Below, one piece after another: positions 40,626 to 40,682 of a stretch of DNA of 40,682 nucleotides (positions are counted from its first letter, which is position 1; each line of letters opens with the position of its first letter). Source of the stretch: Coriobacteriia bacterium (GTDB lineage: Bacteria > Actinomycetota > Coriobacteriia > Anaerosomatales > SLCP01); the NCBI GenBank assembly GCA_014859265.1, contig JACUUN010000010.1:1-40682 (forward strand), written 5' to 3'. Below the pieces are notes generated by a model. It ran no database searches. It was given only the letters and a program-made list of their open reading frames with translations, and had not been told where the DNA came from. A program made the translations under genes and the position numbers.

Positions 40626-40682
40626 CTACACGACGAAGGCGTCGAGCACTAGGTGTTCACCAATCACGTCGGGACCGAAGGT
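40626..40682 (-). CDS. C-terminal end of an unidentified gene
   Basis: The last 57 bases, read on the minus strand, are open from the window edge and end at TAG (40626-40628), giving TFGPDVIGEHLVLDAFVV. It lies directly upstream of the HicA-like gene in the same direction and could be a partner. Too short to identify; it does not look like the end of a typical HicB. Confidence 0.35.
   Translation of the reverse strand, partial: TFGPDVIGEHLVLDAFVV

Overview
The window is about 40.7 kb of densely packed, high-GC bacterial chromosome. Nearly all genes lie on the plus strand. Stops and starts often overlap by four bases (ATGA/GTGA), GTG and TTG starts are common, and good GGAGG-type ribosome binding sites are present. 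Gene content suggests an anaerobic or microaerobic, probably actinobacterial organism, perhaps from a Coriobacteriia-like lineage: siroheme-dependent heme synthesis with an AhbC-type radical SAM enzyme, iron-sulfur NadA, type III pantothenate kinase, a Tad pilus and bacterial System I cytochrome c maturation. The lineage is an inference; there is no rRNA in the window.

Layout. (1) 1-7056: a Tad/Flp pilus operon with a TadG-like tail, CpaB, CpaE, CpaF, a von Willebrand A-TadB fusion and TadC. By eye it is less GC-rich than the rest. (2) 7140-9420: overlapping folate genes folE-folP-folK, with an extra C-terminal domain on FolK. (3) 9455-14918: an operon for pantothenate (panB, panC) and de novo NAD (nadA, nadB, nadC) behind an extended -10 promoter. 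(4) 14943-17410: a DedA membrane protein, birA, and bioY under a promoter that carries a clear BirA operator. (5) 17487-21271: an SbcD/SbcC-like (YhaO/YhaN-like) pair, convergent with a PhoR/PhoB-type two-component system on the minus strand (21268-23401). (6) 23505-26881: coaX, then an MNT-HEPN toxin-antitoxin-like pair whose HEPN active site looks broken, then a little-known helix-turn-helix protein and its partner behind a promoter with a perfect 14-bp-arm palindrome.

(7) 26927-33231: a cytochrome c maturation operon, with an unusual CcmE (CxxxY heme-binding motif plus a second OB-like domain), CcmF, CcmA, CcmB, CcmC, a CcmD-like small protein and a CcsA/HemX-like protein. (8) 33239-40356: tetrapyrrole genes, comprising precorrin-2 dehydrogenase, an SDR, hemA (with a structured leader), hemC, a cobA-hemD fusion and AhbC. 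Together (7) and (8) make heme through siroheme and attach it to cytochromes. (9) The end holds a frameshifted HicA-type gene and the tail of another gene, both on the minus strand.

The most interesting signals are the interleaved inverted repeats in the hemA leader, the two-domain CxxxY CcmE, the HEPN protein that has lost its catalytic histidine beside an intact nucleotidyltransferase, the HTH/unknown-enzyme pair with its palindrome, and the twin 18-bp palindromes upstream of bioY. No CRISPR array, tRNA, rRNA or insertion sequence was seen.
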